Assembly: GCF_018966525.1 (NCBI RefSeq)
Contig: NZ_CP076607.1
Coordinates: forward strand, 1,488,001 to 1,552,000
Length of the DNA stretch: 64,000 nt
Source of the DNA: Paenibacillus sophorae
GTDB taxonomy: Bacteria; Bacillota; Bacilli; Paenibacillales; Paenibacillaceae
Direction: 5' to 3'
Shown: positions 33,217 to 41,669 of the stretch, in pieces
How positions within the stretch are numbered: position 1 is the first letter of the stretch
How the letters are laid out: each line of letters opens with the position of its first letter
Made by a program: the position numbers and the translations under genes
The notes under the pieces: model-generated
The model's input: the letters and a program-made list of their open reading frames with translations, nothing else
Databases searched by the model: none
What the model was told of the DNA's origin: nothing

Positions 33217-34319
33217 TGGTTTACAAGCTTTGCTTTGATCGTATCAATGGCAAGCAGCAGACAAGGGAGCAAGCTTTGCATGAAGAGAGCCAGAATCGGA
33301 TAAGTGAACGTAATCCAGACTTGAAATTCTACGGCACTTTTGAAAATCCAAACGGAACCGACAGCGGATAACACCGTGATTGGAACAACGGTTTTTCGGT
33401 AATTTTTCGCGCCGAACAGTTGGGTTGCGCTTATGCAGAGCATATACAGCAGCATGGCCACCTTAATGAAAATACCGAGAATCCAGATCATAATGGCGAT
33501 AGCTTCCAGCCTCTCCAAAGGCCCGATTATATCGGTGTATTTGATGACATTTAGAAAAGCGAAATTCATCCGCGGCGTGATCGGACCGAACACCATGATG
33601 GTCAGGGCGTCGATGGCCATAATCAGCAGAACGATACCGCAGAGCGCCGTGAGCAATTTTTTGCGGGCCTGCTGCGGCTTCTCGTTCAAGTGCGGGAGGA
33701 ACCATCCCAAGAAGAAGAATTGGCTCATCCAGGCGGACGGAACGACCGAACCTTTGATGACCGGAACGAGCCCCTCCGCGAGCACAGGAGTTAACCTTGC
33801 AGGGTCCGCATCCCGGATGGAAAAGATGAAGATGGGGAGCAGCAGCATAACGACGATAAGTACAATGACCTCATTGCATCTGCCAATCGTTTCAATCCCG
33901 GCCAGTACGGCGAGGCCGCACAGTAACAGCAGCGATATGATCAATACGAGCGAAGGCGTATTCATCAGGAGAACGTTGTTCAGAAATCGCGCGTGTTCGT
34001 TTACGGTGCTGGAAATAAAGAAGAACAAATAGTAAGTGAAAAAAACTCCGACAAGCTTGCCGCCCCATTTCCCGCAAATCGCGGCCGTGTACTGCATGAT
34101 GGAGTGACCGGGGTAACGCCTGGACAGTGCCGTCAGTACATAGATGTTCACGATCCCCGTTAATGAAGCTGGGAGAATCGACAGCCAGGCATTTTGCTTG
34201 GCGAAGGCTACCATGATTCCCGGAACAGACAAGATCAGAGTAGATACGATAAAGGTGAAAAAAAGCAGGCTGAGCTGATAACCGGATATTTTGCCGCTGG
34301 ACTGCACGCTTACTCTCAC
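33213..34319 (-). CDS. Spore germination protein, GerB family (B subunit, APC-type permease)
   Basis: This 368-residue membrane protein of the GerXB/endospore permease family (APC superfamily) has about ten hydrophobic helices. It begins SVQSSGKISGYQLSLLFFTFIVS, with the family motif YPGHSIMQYTAAICGKWGGK and PRMNFAFLNVIKYTDIIGP. GerB subunits bind the germinant. It lies on the opposite strand to the A-C-small protein operon and overlaps it tail to tail, so it must be transcribed separately. It starts at a GTG with GAAGAG before it; an ATG further upstream is also possible. Confidence 0.9.
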   Translation of the reverse strand: MRVSVQSSGKISGYQLSLLFFTFIVSTLILSVPGIMVAFAKQNAWLSILPASLTGIVNIYVLTALSRRYPGHSIMQYTAAICGKWGGKLVGVFFTYYLFFFISSTVNEHARFLNNVLLMNTPSLVLIISLLLLCGLAVLAGIETIGRCNEVIVLIVVMLLLPIFIFSIRDADPARLTPVLAEGLVPVIKGSVVPSAWMSQFFFLGWFLPHLNEKPQQARKKLLTALCGIVLLIMAIDALTIMVFGPITPRMNFAFLNVIKYTDIIGPLERLEAIAIMIWILGIFIKVAMLLYMLCISATQLFGAKNYRKTVVPITVLSAVGSVWIFKSAVEFQVWITFTYPILALFMQSLLPCLLLAIDTIKAKLVNH

Positions 34320-34382
34320 ATCTCTTCATAGGTTGGTATCCTTCTATTTTTTCCATTACAATCTGGTTTAAACATGATCACA

Positions 34383-35546
34383 TCATAACTCAGCCTCGCC
34401 TAATAAGCCTCTGCATTTAAATGAATAACCAACAAGAAATATTACGATTATTGTCGCAATTACATTCAAAATAATAAGTGAGTGAAATAAGCCAAAAAAC
34501 AAGCTCAGCGACCCCACTCCAACAATCGGGATGATGAACCCTGAGTAGGATGCGGAATAATAAGTTGAAATGACGCCTGCACGATCTTCAGGCTTAGGCG
34601 CAGTTCCAGCCAACTGCAGGCTTGCTTGAAATGCCCACCCGCCGCCGATTGCTTGAATGAATATTCCCGTCCATAAGAACCCAAGGTTTGTTGTCTTCCC
34701 GGAAATGATCATCAACCATGCACCCATTAATAGAAAAAGGATGCCGAGCCGAAGGCGGGTAACAAGCTGCTTCGGCCAGGAAATTCGCTGCGCTAATCCG
34801 CCCCCGCCGAGAAGAAGCAAGATTAACAATCCTGAAACGGAAAGATTGGAGGTATGAATAATATTTTTGGCAAAGGAGGGTATTAACGACAACACGATGC
34901 CATTGAGAGAGAACACAATAAAACCGGACAAGGCGATAAATAACCAGAACACGGGACGGATATTTTTGGGAATACTTATTTTCATTGAGCTTGTCTTATT
35001 TTCTGAATGATTGTCAGATATCGACCATAGAGCAACGGCCGCGCTTATTAGCAATACGGAGAGCAGCATATATGGCAAACGAAGCGGCTGGAAATGGACG
35101 TATTGAATGAGCAAACCGCTAATCGCTGGTCCCAGTCCGAATCCGAGCATGACGGCCATACTGGATAAAGGCAATGCCTTGGCCGCTTTGGCTTTTGGAG
35201 TTTGCTGTAACAATAAGGTTGTAGCGGTTCCCATGAATGTACCAAACCCGACGCCCTCACAAATTCTGGCCAGGTAAAGTGTCCAGGCCTGATTGTTTGC
35301 CATGAACAGGAAAGCTGATACCATCGAAGCAACAACACCGGTCATCGTCACTTTTTTTAATCCCCAGACGTTCGCAATTGGCCCCGCTATTAATAACGCA
35401 GGCAAGAGAAACGCGGCATAAACGGCAAATAATAACGTGATGGCAAGGCTGCTTAGGTGAAATCGTTCCTGGTATAAAGGGTACAGCGGCGAAGAGAGCG
35501 TAGCTCCAATAGCCATAGTCAAAATGGTCCACAGCATTCTTTTCAT
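34383..35546 (-). CDS. Major facilitator superfamily transporter
   Basis: This 387-residue twelve-helix MFS transporter starts MKRMLWTILTMAIGATLSSP after AGGAGG. The A-type loop reads GPIANVWGLKKVTMTG, and helix 4-5 carries RICEGVGFGTFMGTATTL. An efflux role is likely from the family, but the substrate cannot be told. It is divergent from an XRE/MmyB-type regulator that may control it. Confidence 0.88.
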   Translation of the reverse strand: MKRMLWTILTMAIGATLSSPLYPLYQERFHLSSLAITLLFAVYAAFLLPALLIAGPIANVWGLKKVTMTGVVASMVSAFLFMANNQAWTLYLARICEGVGFGTFMGTATTLLLQQTPKAKAAKALPLSSMAVMLGFGLGPAISGLLIQYVHFQPLRLPYMLLSVLLISAAVALWSISDNHSENKTSSMKISIPKNIRPVFWLFIALSGFIVFSLNGIVLSLIPSFAKNIIHTSNLSVSGLLILLLLGGGGLAQRISWPKQLVTRLRLGILFLLMGAWLMIISGKTTNLGFLWTGIFIQAIGGGWAFQASLQLAGTAPKPEDRAGVISTYYSASYSGFIIPIVGVGSLSLFFGLFHSLIILNVIATIIVIFLVGYSFKCRGLLGEAEL

Positions 35547-35710
35547 TGCGATAACCTCCTAAGATTAAAAACAGATTAAAACGTATGTATACTGTCGGTA
35601 TCCGGGCGGCGGGAGAAACTTTTAACATAGTATAATAGGAACAGAAGAGTAGCCAGAGAAGGGCGAATCAGGGGATTGGCTCTCCTACCTTATTTTGATT
35701 GGAGGATCGT

Positions 35711-36544
35711 ATGATAGATATGGATTTGGCACGTAATAAGCAGCTTGGGGATTTTTTGAAAATAAGACGGGCCCGACTGCATCCGGAGAAGGTTGGATTA
35801 CCACTGGGAAGAAGAAGGCGTACGGCGGGTCTGAGGCGTGAAGAAGTGGCTCTGTTAGCGGGGGTGAGCGTGGATTGGTATACCTGGTTGGAGCAAGGCA
35901 GGGACATACGTGTGTCGTCTCGGGTTTTGGAGGAATTGGCGAGGGTGCTGCAATTGAGTCCCAGTGAGAGAAGACATTTGTTCTTGCTGGCGGAGCAGAC
36001 CATCCCGTTAGACAACAAGAAGGAGCAGTGTTACGTAAGTCCATCCGTGCAGCAATTTCTTGACTATCAGAATCCGAGTCCGGCTTATGTGACGAATCTC
36101 AGATGGGACTTTATTGCCTGGAACCGGGCCGCATGCGCGGTTTTTGGAGATTATAATGAGATGTCGGAGCTTGAGCGCAATTCCGTTTGGCGCACGTTCA
36201 CTTCATCGTACACGAGGGAGCTGCTGGATTGTTGGGAAGAGCATGGGCAGAGGCGGCTGGCCCAGTTTCGCGCCTCCTATGGAAGGTTTATCGATGACCC
36301 CTGGTGGTCTGAAATGATCGATAAACTATCCAAGGAGAGCGAGGAATTCAGGGAATGGTGGCCTCGGCATGACGTCCTGGATACACCGGAAGGAAGAAAG
36401 GTCCTTCACCATCCCCGAGCGGGCGAACTTATTCTCGGTCACCTTTCATTCCAGGTTAGTGACTCGCCGGATTTGTTGGTGACGGTGCACATGCCCGAGA
36501 CGGAGGAAACGCTGGAGAAACTGCGGAGCTTGATGCTGGACTGA
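35711..36544 (+). CDS. XRE-family regulator with MmyB-like ligand-binding domain
   Basis: This 277-residue regulator has an N-terminal helix-turn-helix (RRTAGLRREEVALLAGVSVD, then WYTWLEQGRDIRVSSRVLEE) and a PAS-like MmyB domain (AYVTNLRWDFIAWNRAACAV ... GHLSFQVSDSPDLLVTVHMP). This group is thought to bind fatty acids or similar ligands and often controls an adjacent transporter or reductase. The start at 35711 follows GGAGG; the TTG at 35699 falls at that site. It is divergent from the MFS gene. Confidence 0.9.
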   Translation: MIDMDLARNKQLGDFLKIRRARLHPEKVGLPLGRRRRTAGLRREEVALLAGVSVDWYTWLEQGRDIRVSSRVLEELARVLQLSPSERRHLFLLAEQTIPLDNKKEQCYVSPSVQQFLDYQNPSPAYVTNLRWDFIAWNRAACAVFGDYNEMSELERNSVWRTFTSSYTRELLDCWEEHGQRRLAQFRASYGRFIDDPWWSEMIDKLSKESEEFREWWPRHDVLDTPEGRKVLHHPRAGELILGHLSFQVSDSPDLLVTVHMPETEETLEKLRSLMLD

Positions 36545-36568
36545 TGGATACCGTGAAGCTGTTCCAAA

Positions 36569-37306
36569 CTATTTTCGCGCATATACCATGAACAGCGAGG
36601 AGGTCACGCTTTGGGAAATGGTGGAGTATCTCGAATCGGTGTTGGCCTCGTCTTTGATCCGCCGAATGATATCCAGATCCATCTCGATATATTTCATGCC
36701 CAGCGAGATTAGCACTTCCGCATCCCACTGCGGGCGCGTCTTATCGCATATGTACAACGACTTGGCAATGGCATTGCGTTCCCTGAGCTGTTCAGCGGTT
36801 TGCGTGGGATGGCACAGATTCTCTCCCTTGTCATCGGCTTCTTTGAAGGCTTGGCCATAGTTGGCGTCAAAATTTAAAATACCGCCGCCGGGCGCAAGCA
36901 CGCGGCACATTTCGCTGTACGCTTTGTAAGGATCGGGCAGCGTCCAGGTTACATTGCGGGTGATGATGAAATCAAAGCTCTCATCGGGGAATCTGAGGCT
37001 CTGGGCATCCATTTGCTTGTACACGATCCCGGTATACCCCAGATTGGCGGCGTTGGCTTCGGCTTTGGCCAGCATCGCGCTTGAATAATCAATGCCGGTC
37101 ACGCTGCACCCCAGATCCTTCATAATGAAGGAAAAGAAGCCGGCGCCTGTACCCAGATCCAATACTCTCGGCGAGTCTAATTTCGGCAAATGCTCCTTGA
37201 TCACTTCGGTATATTTCCCGCGCAGACCGCTATTAAAGTCATGCAGACGCAGCTCGCTGAAATCATCGGCCCGATCCGTCCAATAGTTGTTAATTCGTTC
37301 CTGCAT
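36569..37306 (-). CDS. Class I SAM-dependent methyltransferase
   Basis: This 245-residue methyltransferase has motif I VLDLGTGAGFFSFIM near residue 49, the motif II acidic end GIDYSSAMLAKAE and the motif IV region FDFIITRNVTWTL. N-terminal NNYWTDRADDFSELR is typical of small-molecule (UbiE/ArsM-like) enzymes. The substrate is unknown. It lies downstream of a siderophore-type binding-protein gene on the same strand, but a terminator separates them. Confidence 0.87.
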   Translation of the reverse strand: MQERINNYWTDRADDFSELRLHDFNSGLRGKYTEVIKEHLPKLDSPRVLDLGTGAGFFSFIMKDLGCSVTGIDYSSAMLAKAEANAANLGYTGIVYKQMDAQSLRFPDESFDFIITRNVTWTLPDPYKAYSEMCRVLAPGGGILNFDANYGQAFKEADDKGENLCHPTQTAEQLRERNAIAKSLYICDKTRPQWDAEVLISLGMKYIEMDLDIIRRIKDEANTDSRYSTISQSVTSSLFMVYARK

Positions 37307-37339
37307 TATTTACTCAGCTCCTTATATTAGTGACTTTCC

Positions 37340-37385
37340 AAAAAAATCACTGCCCCGAGATGCGCTAACATGTCGAAGCAGTGAT
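37340..37385 (-). terminator. Terminator after the binding-protein gene
   Basis: The arms ATCACTGC / GCAGTGAT are followed on the minus strand by TTTTTT. The loop is long (about 24 bases). It lies between the binding-protein stop and the methyltransferase start. Confidence 0.65.
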
Positions 37386-37395
37386 CGGTAATGTA

Positions 37396-38514
37396 CTATT
37401 CTTTATAATCGATGCCGTAGAAGGTTTGGTAGAAATGCTGAACCATTGCGTTCAGGTCCACATCTTTAAATGCATCCGGATATAAAGTTTTGGCCAGCCA
37501 AATTTCGCCGAGGGCCATAGATTCCGGCGTAGGATTGCCCCAAGGCTTGGTATAATCCGGCGCGATAATAAGCTTGCCATTCTTAACAGCATCAATTGCG
37601 GCCCATGCTTTATCGCCCCGTATTTCATCCAGTACGGATGCATAGCGGCTCTGTACAAAAATCACTTCCGGATTCCACGCTGTAACCTGTTCAACACTGA
37701 CCTGTTTGTACCCTTTTATCGTTTCCGCGACGTTGCGGGCGCCTGCTTTGGCCATGGCCACACCGACATATTTGCCTGTACCGTAAGTGTACATATTCTC
37801 GTTAGCCATGTAGACCTTGATTCTGTCCTGTTCCGGAACTGCGCTCAAGTGTTCGGATACGATGGCCCGGTTGCTGACGACATAATTCCATAACTCTGCC
37901 GCTTTATTTTCTGTTCCCGTAATTTGGCCGATCAGGTCGATCGCCTGTTTGAGTCCTTCGGTATAAGCCTCATCCGGATTAACAAGGCTGGGATTTATCG
38001 TTGAAGCCTGTTCTTTATCCGCGACATACAAAGTGATTCCAACAACAGGTATGCCAAGCTGTTCAAGCTGCGCAAGGGTCTCTTTCGGAATCTGGTTGGA
38101 CACGAATACGACATCCGGCTTCAGACTGGCGACAGCCTCAACATTCAATTCGGAGATCGACCCCGGAGTTTCCAAATTCCGTATCCCCGGATATACATCG
38201 GCTGCATAGCTTCCGAGCAAGCTCTCCCAATCGCGCAACACGCCTACCAGCTTGTCCTGAGCATGAAGCTCCAGCATAATATCCAATGTATGGTGCTGCA
38301 GGGCAACGATTCTGTCCACTTTCTTGGGAATTTCAACCGTACGGCCTAATTGATCGACAATGGTATAGGTCGGTTTAGCGGATGGAGCGGGCTGCTGCTC
38401 CCCGGTCTGAGCGTTGTTCGCCGCCGTATTCGTTCCATTCCCGCAGCCGTAGAGCGGAAGCATCAGCAGAAGTGTACACAGCAATAAAGTCAATAAGATT
38501 CGCCTGTTTTTCAT
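37396..38514 (-). CDS. Iron-complex-type ABC transporter substrate-binding lipoprotein
   Basis: This 372-residue class III (FecB/BtuF-like) binding protein begins MKNRRILLTLLL; the start follows CAGGGGGAA. The lipobox LPLYGC anchors Cys24, then VDQLGRTVEIPKKVDRIVAL, EAVASLKPDVVFVSNQ and EVIFVQSRY. Ligands of this family are ferric siderophores, haem or cobalamin. No permease or ATPase lies nearby, so it must share a transporter encoded elsewhere. The upstream AT-rich region has no clear Fur box that I can read. Confidence 0.88.
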   Translation of the reverse strand: MKNRRILLTLLLCTLLLMLPLYGCGNGTNTAANNAQTGEQQPAPSAKPTYTIVDQLGRTVEIPKKVDRIVALQHHTLDIMLELHAQDKLVGVLRDWESLLGSYAADVYPGIRNLETPGSISELNVEAVASLKPDVVFVSNQIPKETLAQLEQLGIPVVGITLYVADKEQASTINPSLVNPDEAYTEGLKQAIDLIGQITGTENKAAELWNYVVSNRAIVSEHLSAVPEQDRIKVYMANENMYTYGTGKYVGVAMAKAGARNVAETIKGYKQVSVEQVTAWNPEVIFVQSRYASVLDEIRGDKAWAAIDAVKNGKLIIAPDYTKPWGNPTPESMALGEIWLAKTLYPDAFKDVDLNAMVQHFYQTFYGIDYKE

Positions 38515-38753
38515 CACAATTCCCCCTGATTCTAAAAGCGTTTGAAACATAATTTGATATGTTTCGACAATGTTAGTGACCATTATATAAGAGCAATATT
38601 CATAAAGCAATGAACTAAATATGTCTAAACTATATTAATTTATATTTATATGCACTAAATATGATTATTGAAATTAAATATAGTGATGTTATGAGTGGAT
38701 AACAAAGTTACTGCTTGGGATTTAGGGGGGGGGTGGAAAATGTTTACTGTTTT

Positions 38754-38942
38754 TCATACCTTCGACAAGTTGTATCTATCTGCGTTACTCAAGCGGAGGA
38801 GTTGGGTCAAAACTTTCTGCAAGTATCGTTTGGAGGCATAACAAATTTCGTTGTTGGTCATAAATATAGTGTAGGTGCTTTTGTCTATGGCTTTTATATG
38901 TTTTGTATTCAAAATATATGATCTATGTACCTTTAAAAAGTA
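38754..38942 (-). pseudogene. Remnant of an AgrA-like LytTR DNA-binding domain
   Basis: The minus-strand frame, open between two stops and without a start codon, reads FLKVHRSYILNTKHIKAIDK followed by TIFMTNNEICYASKRYLQKV. This matches the LytTR pattern (F-x-x-HRS-Y-x-x-N ... NGE ... xxSxR) and is closest to the AgrA version (NxExCYAS-R). The upstream part of the domain is missing or in another frame. The rest of 38.5-39.08 kb is AT-rich with no other recognisable gene. The small plus-strand open frame at 38715-38921 is its shadow. Confidence 0.55.
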
Positions 38943-39080
38943 TTATAGCACTTGAATTCTACTTGCTCATACACTATTGGATTTTCATATAATTAATGTT
39001 AAATTATTCAAACGATGATATTATATTATAATGAAAAGCGAATGGCAAATAATTATATTTTTAGGCGGTGATTTCAATTC

Positions 39081-39749
39081 ATGTACAATATTATGCTTGT
39101 TGAGGATTCTATAGAAATTCGGACTGAGCTTTCAAATGTGTTAATTAAAGAAGGATACAAGGTTACTGCGCTTACTGAATTCATTAACTTGCCTGAGCTA
39201 ATATTATCAACACAGCCAAACTTACTATTGCTGGATATTAATCTTCCAGGGGTTGATGGGTTTACGCTTTGTACTGAGATTCGCCGATCCTCGAATGTTC
39301 CGATCATATTTGTAACCAGCCGTAATTCTGAGATTGATGAGTTGATGAGCATCACTCTCGGAGGAGATGACTTTATAACCAAGCCTTACAATATCGCTGT
39401 ATTATTAGCAAGAATAGCCGCACTTCTAAAAAGAGCTTATTCACAGACAGCATCAGGAGATGTGGTAAAACATGGCGGAGTAGAGCTGCATCTGTTATCA
39501 AGCAGAATGGAGTATGATTCAAAAAGTATAGAGCTGACCAAAAATGAGCTAAAGATTCTGCATTATTTAATGATTAAGAAAGGGACGATTGTCTCAAGAA
39601 GTGATATTATTGAGCACTTGTGGGATAGTGAAATGTTTGTAGACGATAATACACTGAGCGTAAATATTACCCGAATAAGAAATAAGCTTGAAAGCCTGGG
39701 GATAACCAATTATATACAAACGAAACGAGGTCAGGGGTACATGGTATGA
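39081..39749 (+). CDS. Response regulator, OmpR family (BceR-like)
   Basis: This 222-residue response regulator has a receiver domain with acceptor Asp52 (LLLDINLP), conserved Lys in ITKPYN, and an OmpR winged helix (SIELTKNELKILHYLM ... VDDNTLSVNITRIRNKLE). It overlaps the sensor kinase gene by four bases. With the following ABC genes it forms the antimicrobial-peptide detection and resistance module typified by BceRS-BceAB. Here and in the next three genes the base composition is markedly AT-rich. Confidence 0.93.
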   Translation: MYNIMLVEDSIEIRTELSNVLIKEGYKVTALTEFINLPELILSTQPNLLLLDINLPGVDGFTLCTEIRRSSNVPIIFVTSRNSEIDELMSITLGGDDFITKPYNIAVLLARIAALLKRAYSQTASGDVVKHGGVELHLLSSRMEYDSKSIELTKNELKILHYLMIKKGTIVSRSDIIEHLWDSEMFVDDNTLSVNITRIRNKLESLGITNYIQTKRGQGYMV

Positions 39750-40756
39750 GATTAGATTTATTTCTCCGAGACAAAAGCTCATCTATTTTATTAAATATAT
39801 TCTGTTCGATATTTCTTGCTATTATTTTATTTAGCCTTGGAAATCCAACCGAGATCGTCATTTTAATTTTTTTAGTGTGGCATATGATTCTAATTACTTT
39901 TTATTCTGTCCATTACATATCAAGAAGGAAATATTTCGATAATATACTCAAAAATGCAAGTGATTCGGAAAAAAAGTATTTGATATCCGAAATTATAGAA
40001 CCGCCCCGCTATGTGGACTCTATAACCTACTATACCCTTTTAAAAATGGCCAATAAATCAATGCTTGAAGAAATAACGATGATTAAAAATGACCGTAAGG
40101 AATATAAGGAGTATGTTGAGCAATGGGTGCATGAAATAAAAACTCCTATTTCAGCCATAAAGCTAAGCGGGGAAAATAATAAGTCGGAAGTGACACGATT
40201 GATACTCTCCGAATTGGAACGTATTGATCATTATGTTGAGCAAGCCCTATTTTATGCCAGAAGTGAGCATGTGGAGAATGATTATTTAATAAAAGAATGT
40301 TCTTTGGCAACCAGTGTTCACTCTGTATTGGTTGAAAATAAGCAGATGTTTATCAAAAATAAAATCAAAGTAGAGCTCAAAGGCCTTGAGAAAACCGTCT
40401 ATTCCGATCATAAGTGGGTTGAATTTATTCTAAATGAGTTGCTAATGAACTCCATTAAGTACAGAAGTGATCAGTCCCCATGTATAAATATTTATGCCGA
40501 AGATAAAAAAAATGGAGTGATGCTGGTCATTGAAGATAACGGAATAGGGATATCCAGTCATGAGTTGCCCCGTCTGTTTGATAAAGGCTATACGGGAAAT
40601 AAGGGAAGGCAATTTAAAAAATCAACTGGTATAGGACTATATTTGTGTAAAAAAATGTGTGAGAAATTGGGATTGCTTATTGAAATTCAATCTAAAGAAC
40701 ACGAGTATACTAAAGTCATTATTTTTTTTCCAAAAGGACGTCTTGTCAAACTATAA
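39746..40756 (+). CDS. Sensor histidine kinase (BceS-like, intramembrane-sensing)
   Basis: This 336-residue kinase has two N-terminal helices with almost no extracellular loop (residues about 13-31 and 36-57). Then come the dimerisation box EQWVHEIKTPISAIK with His129, and the N, G1 and G2 boxes (LNELLMNSIKY, IEDNGIGIS, STGIGLYLC). Kinases of this type do not sense the peptide directly but read the activity of the BceAB-like transporter. Confidence 0.93.
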   Translation: MRLDLFLRDKSSSILLNIFCSIFLAIILFSLGNPTEIVILIFLVWHMILITFYSVHYISRRKYFDNILKNASDSEKKYLISEIIEPPRYVDSITYYTLLKMANKSMLEEITMIKNDRKEYKEYVEQWVHEIKTPISAIKLSGENNKSEVTRLILSELERIDHYVEQALFYARSEHVENDYLIKECSLATSVHSVLVENKQMFIKNKIKVELKGLEKTVYSDHKWVEFILNELLMNSIKYRSDQSPCINIYAEDKKNGVMLVIEDNGIGISSHELPRLFDKGYTGNKGRQFKKSTGIGLYLCKKMCEKLGLLIEIQSKEHEYTKVIIFFPKGRLVKL

Positions 40757-40768
40757 GGTATGCAGACA

Positions 40769-40818
40769 AAGGAACCTTTCGATCAGTGTATTACGACTGG
40801 CGGAGGGTTCTTTTTTTC
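40769..40818 (+). terminator. Terminator after the two-component genes
   Basis: The arms GGAACCTTTCG and the partner ending GGAGGGTTC form a stem followed by TTTTTTTCTT, between the kinase gene and the ABC operon. Confidence 0.7.
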
Positions 40819-40849
40819 TTACGAATTTGTAAGTTTGCCGTAAGCTTAC
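40818..40849. promoter_or_regulatory. Twin dyads upstream of the ABC genes, candidate response-regulator sites
   Basis: CTTAC-6-GTAAG (40818-40833) is followed six bases later by GTAAG-CTTAC (40840-40849). Such paired short dyads just upstream of the transporter promoter fit binding by the BceR-like regulator. The assignment is by position only. Confidence 0.45.
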
Positions 40850-40901
40850 TTAATACCACCGGGAACTGGAAAGTTATAAAGTATAAGCAGAGGTGATGCG
40901 C

Positions 40902-41669
40902 ATGCAATCTATATTGGAATTAAAAAACATTGAGAAATACTATGGCGGAAAATCGAGTATAACCAAGGCCATCGACGATCTTAGCTTTACTGTTGCAGAA
41001 GGAGAGTTCATCGGTGTTATGGGACCATCCGGTTCCGGAAAGACAACGCTTTTGAATATGATCGCGACAATTGACCATGTTAGTTCAGGTCATATTTACA
41101 TTGGCGGACAGGATATTACCGAGATGCGTCCCAAAGAAATAGCTTCCTTCAGGAGAAAGAACTTGGGATTTGTTTTTCAAGACTTTAATTTGCTTGACAC
41201 TCTGACTGTCCAGGAGAATATTGCTTTAGCTCTAACAATCAACCGATATTCACCCAAGACTATAGACGAACTGGTGACCAAAATAGCAACAAAACTAGGG
41301 ATTGAAGAAATTCTAAAAAAATATCCTTATGAGGTTTCAGGAGGACAGAAACAGCGTGCCGCTTGCGCCAGAGCCATAATCACGAAGCCAAAGCTTATTC
41401 TAGCTGATGAACCTACCGGCTCACTTGATTCAAAATCCGCTCAAATGCTGCTGGAAGCCATTTCTGATTTAAATCAGACCATGAAAGCCACGATATTAAT
41501 GGTGACTCATGACGCGTTTTCCGCAAGTTATTGTAACCGGATTTTAGTCATAAAGGATGGAAAGATTTTCACTGAGTTGATAAAAGGAGAGCTAACGCGT
41601 AAGCAGTTTTTCAACCAAATTCTAGACACAATGGCTTTACTCGGGGGGGATGTTAGGAGTGTACGCTAA
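40902..41669 (+). CDS. ABC transporter ATP-binding protein (BceA-like)
   Basis: This 255-residue ATPase of the MacB/BceA group has Walker A GPSGSGKTTLL, signature VSGGQKQRAACARA and Walker B LILADEPTGSLD. It is preceded by AGAGGTGATG and overlaps the permease gene by 20 bases. It works with the ten-helix permease to free cell-wall lipid targets from peptide antibiotics such as bacitracin, and to signal to the kinase. Confidence 0.93.
   Translation: MQSILELKNIEKYYGGKSSITKAIDDLSFTVAEGEFIGVMGPSGSGKTTLLNMIATIDHVSSGHIYIGGQDITEMRPKEIASFRRKNLGFVFQDFNLLDTLTVQENIALALTINRYSPKTIDELVTKIATKLGIEEILKKYPYEVSGGQKQRAACARAIITKPKLILADEPTGSLDSKSAQMLLEAISDLNQTMKATILMVTHDAFSASYCNRILVIKDGKIFTELIKGELTRKQFFNQILDTMALLGGDVRSVR

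Noticed and set aside
38715..38921. 68-residue plus-strand ORF
   Set aside because: Atypical composition and opposite to the LytTR-like remnant; treated as a shadow.
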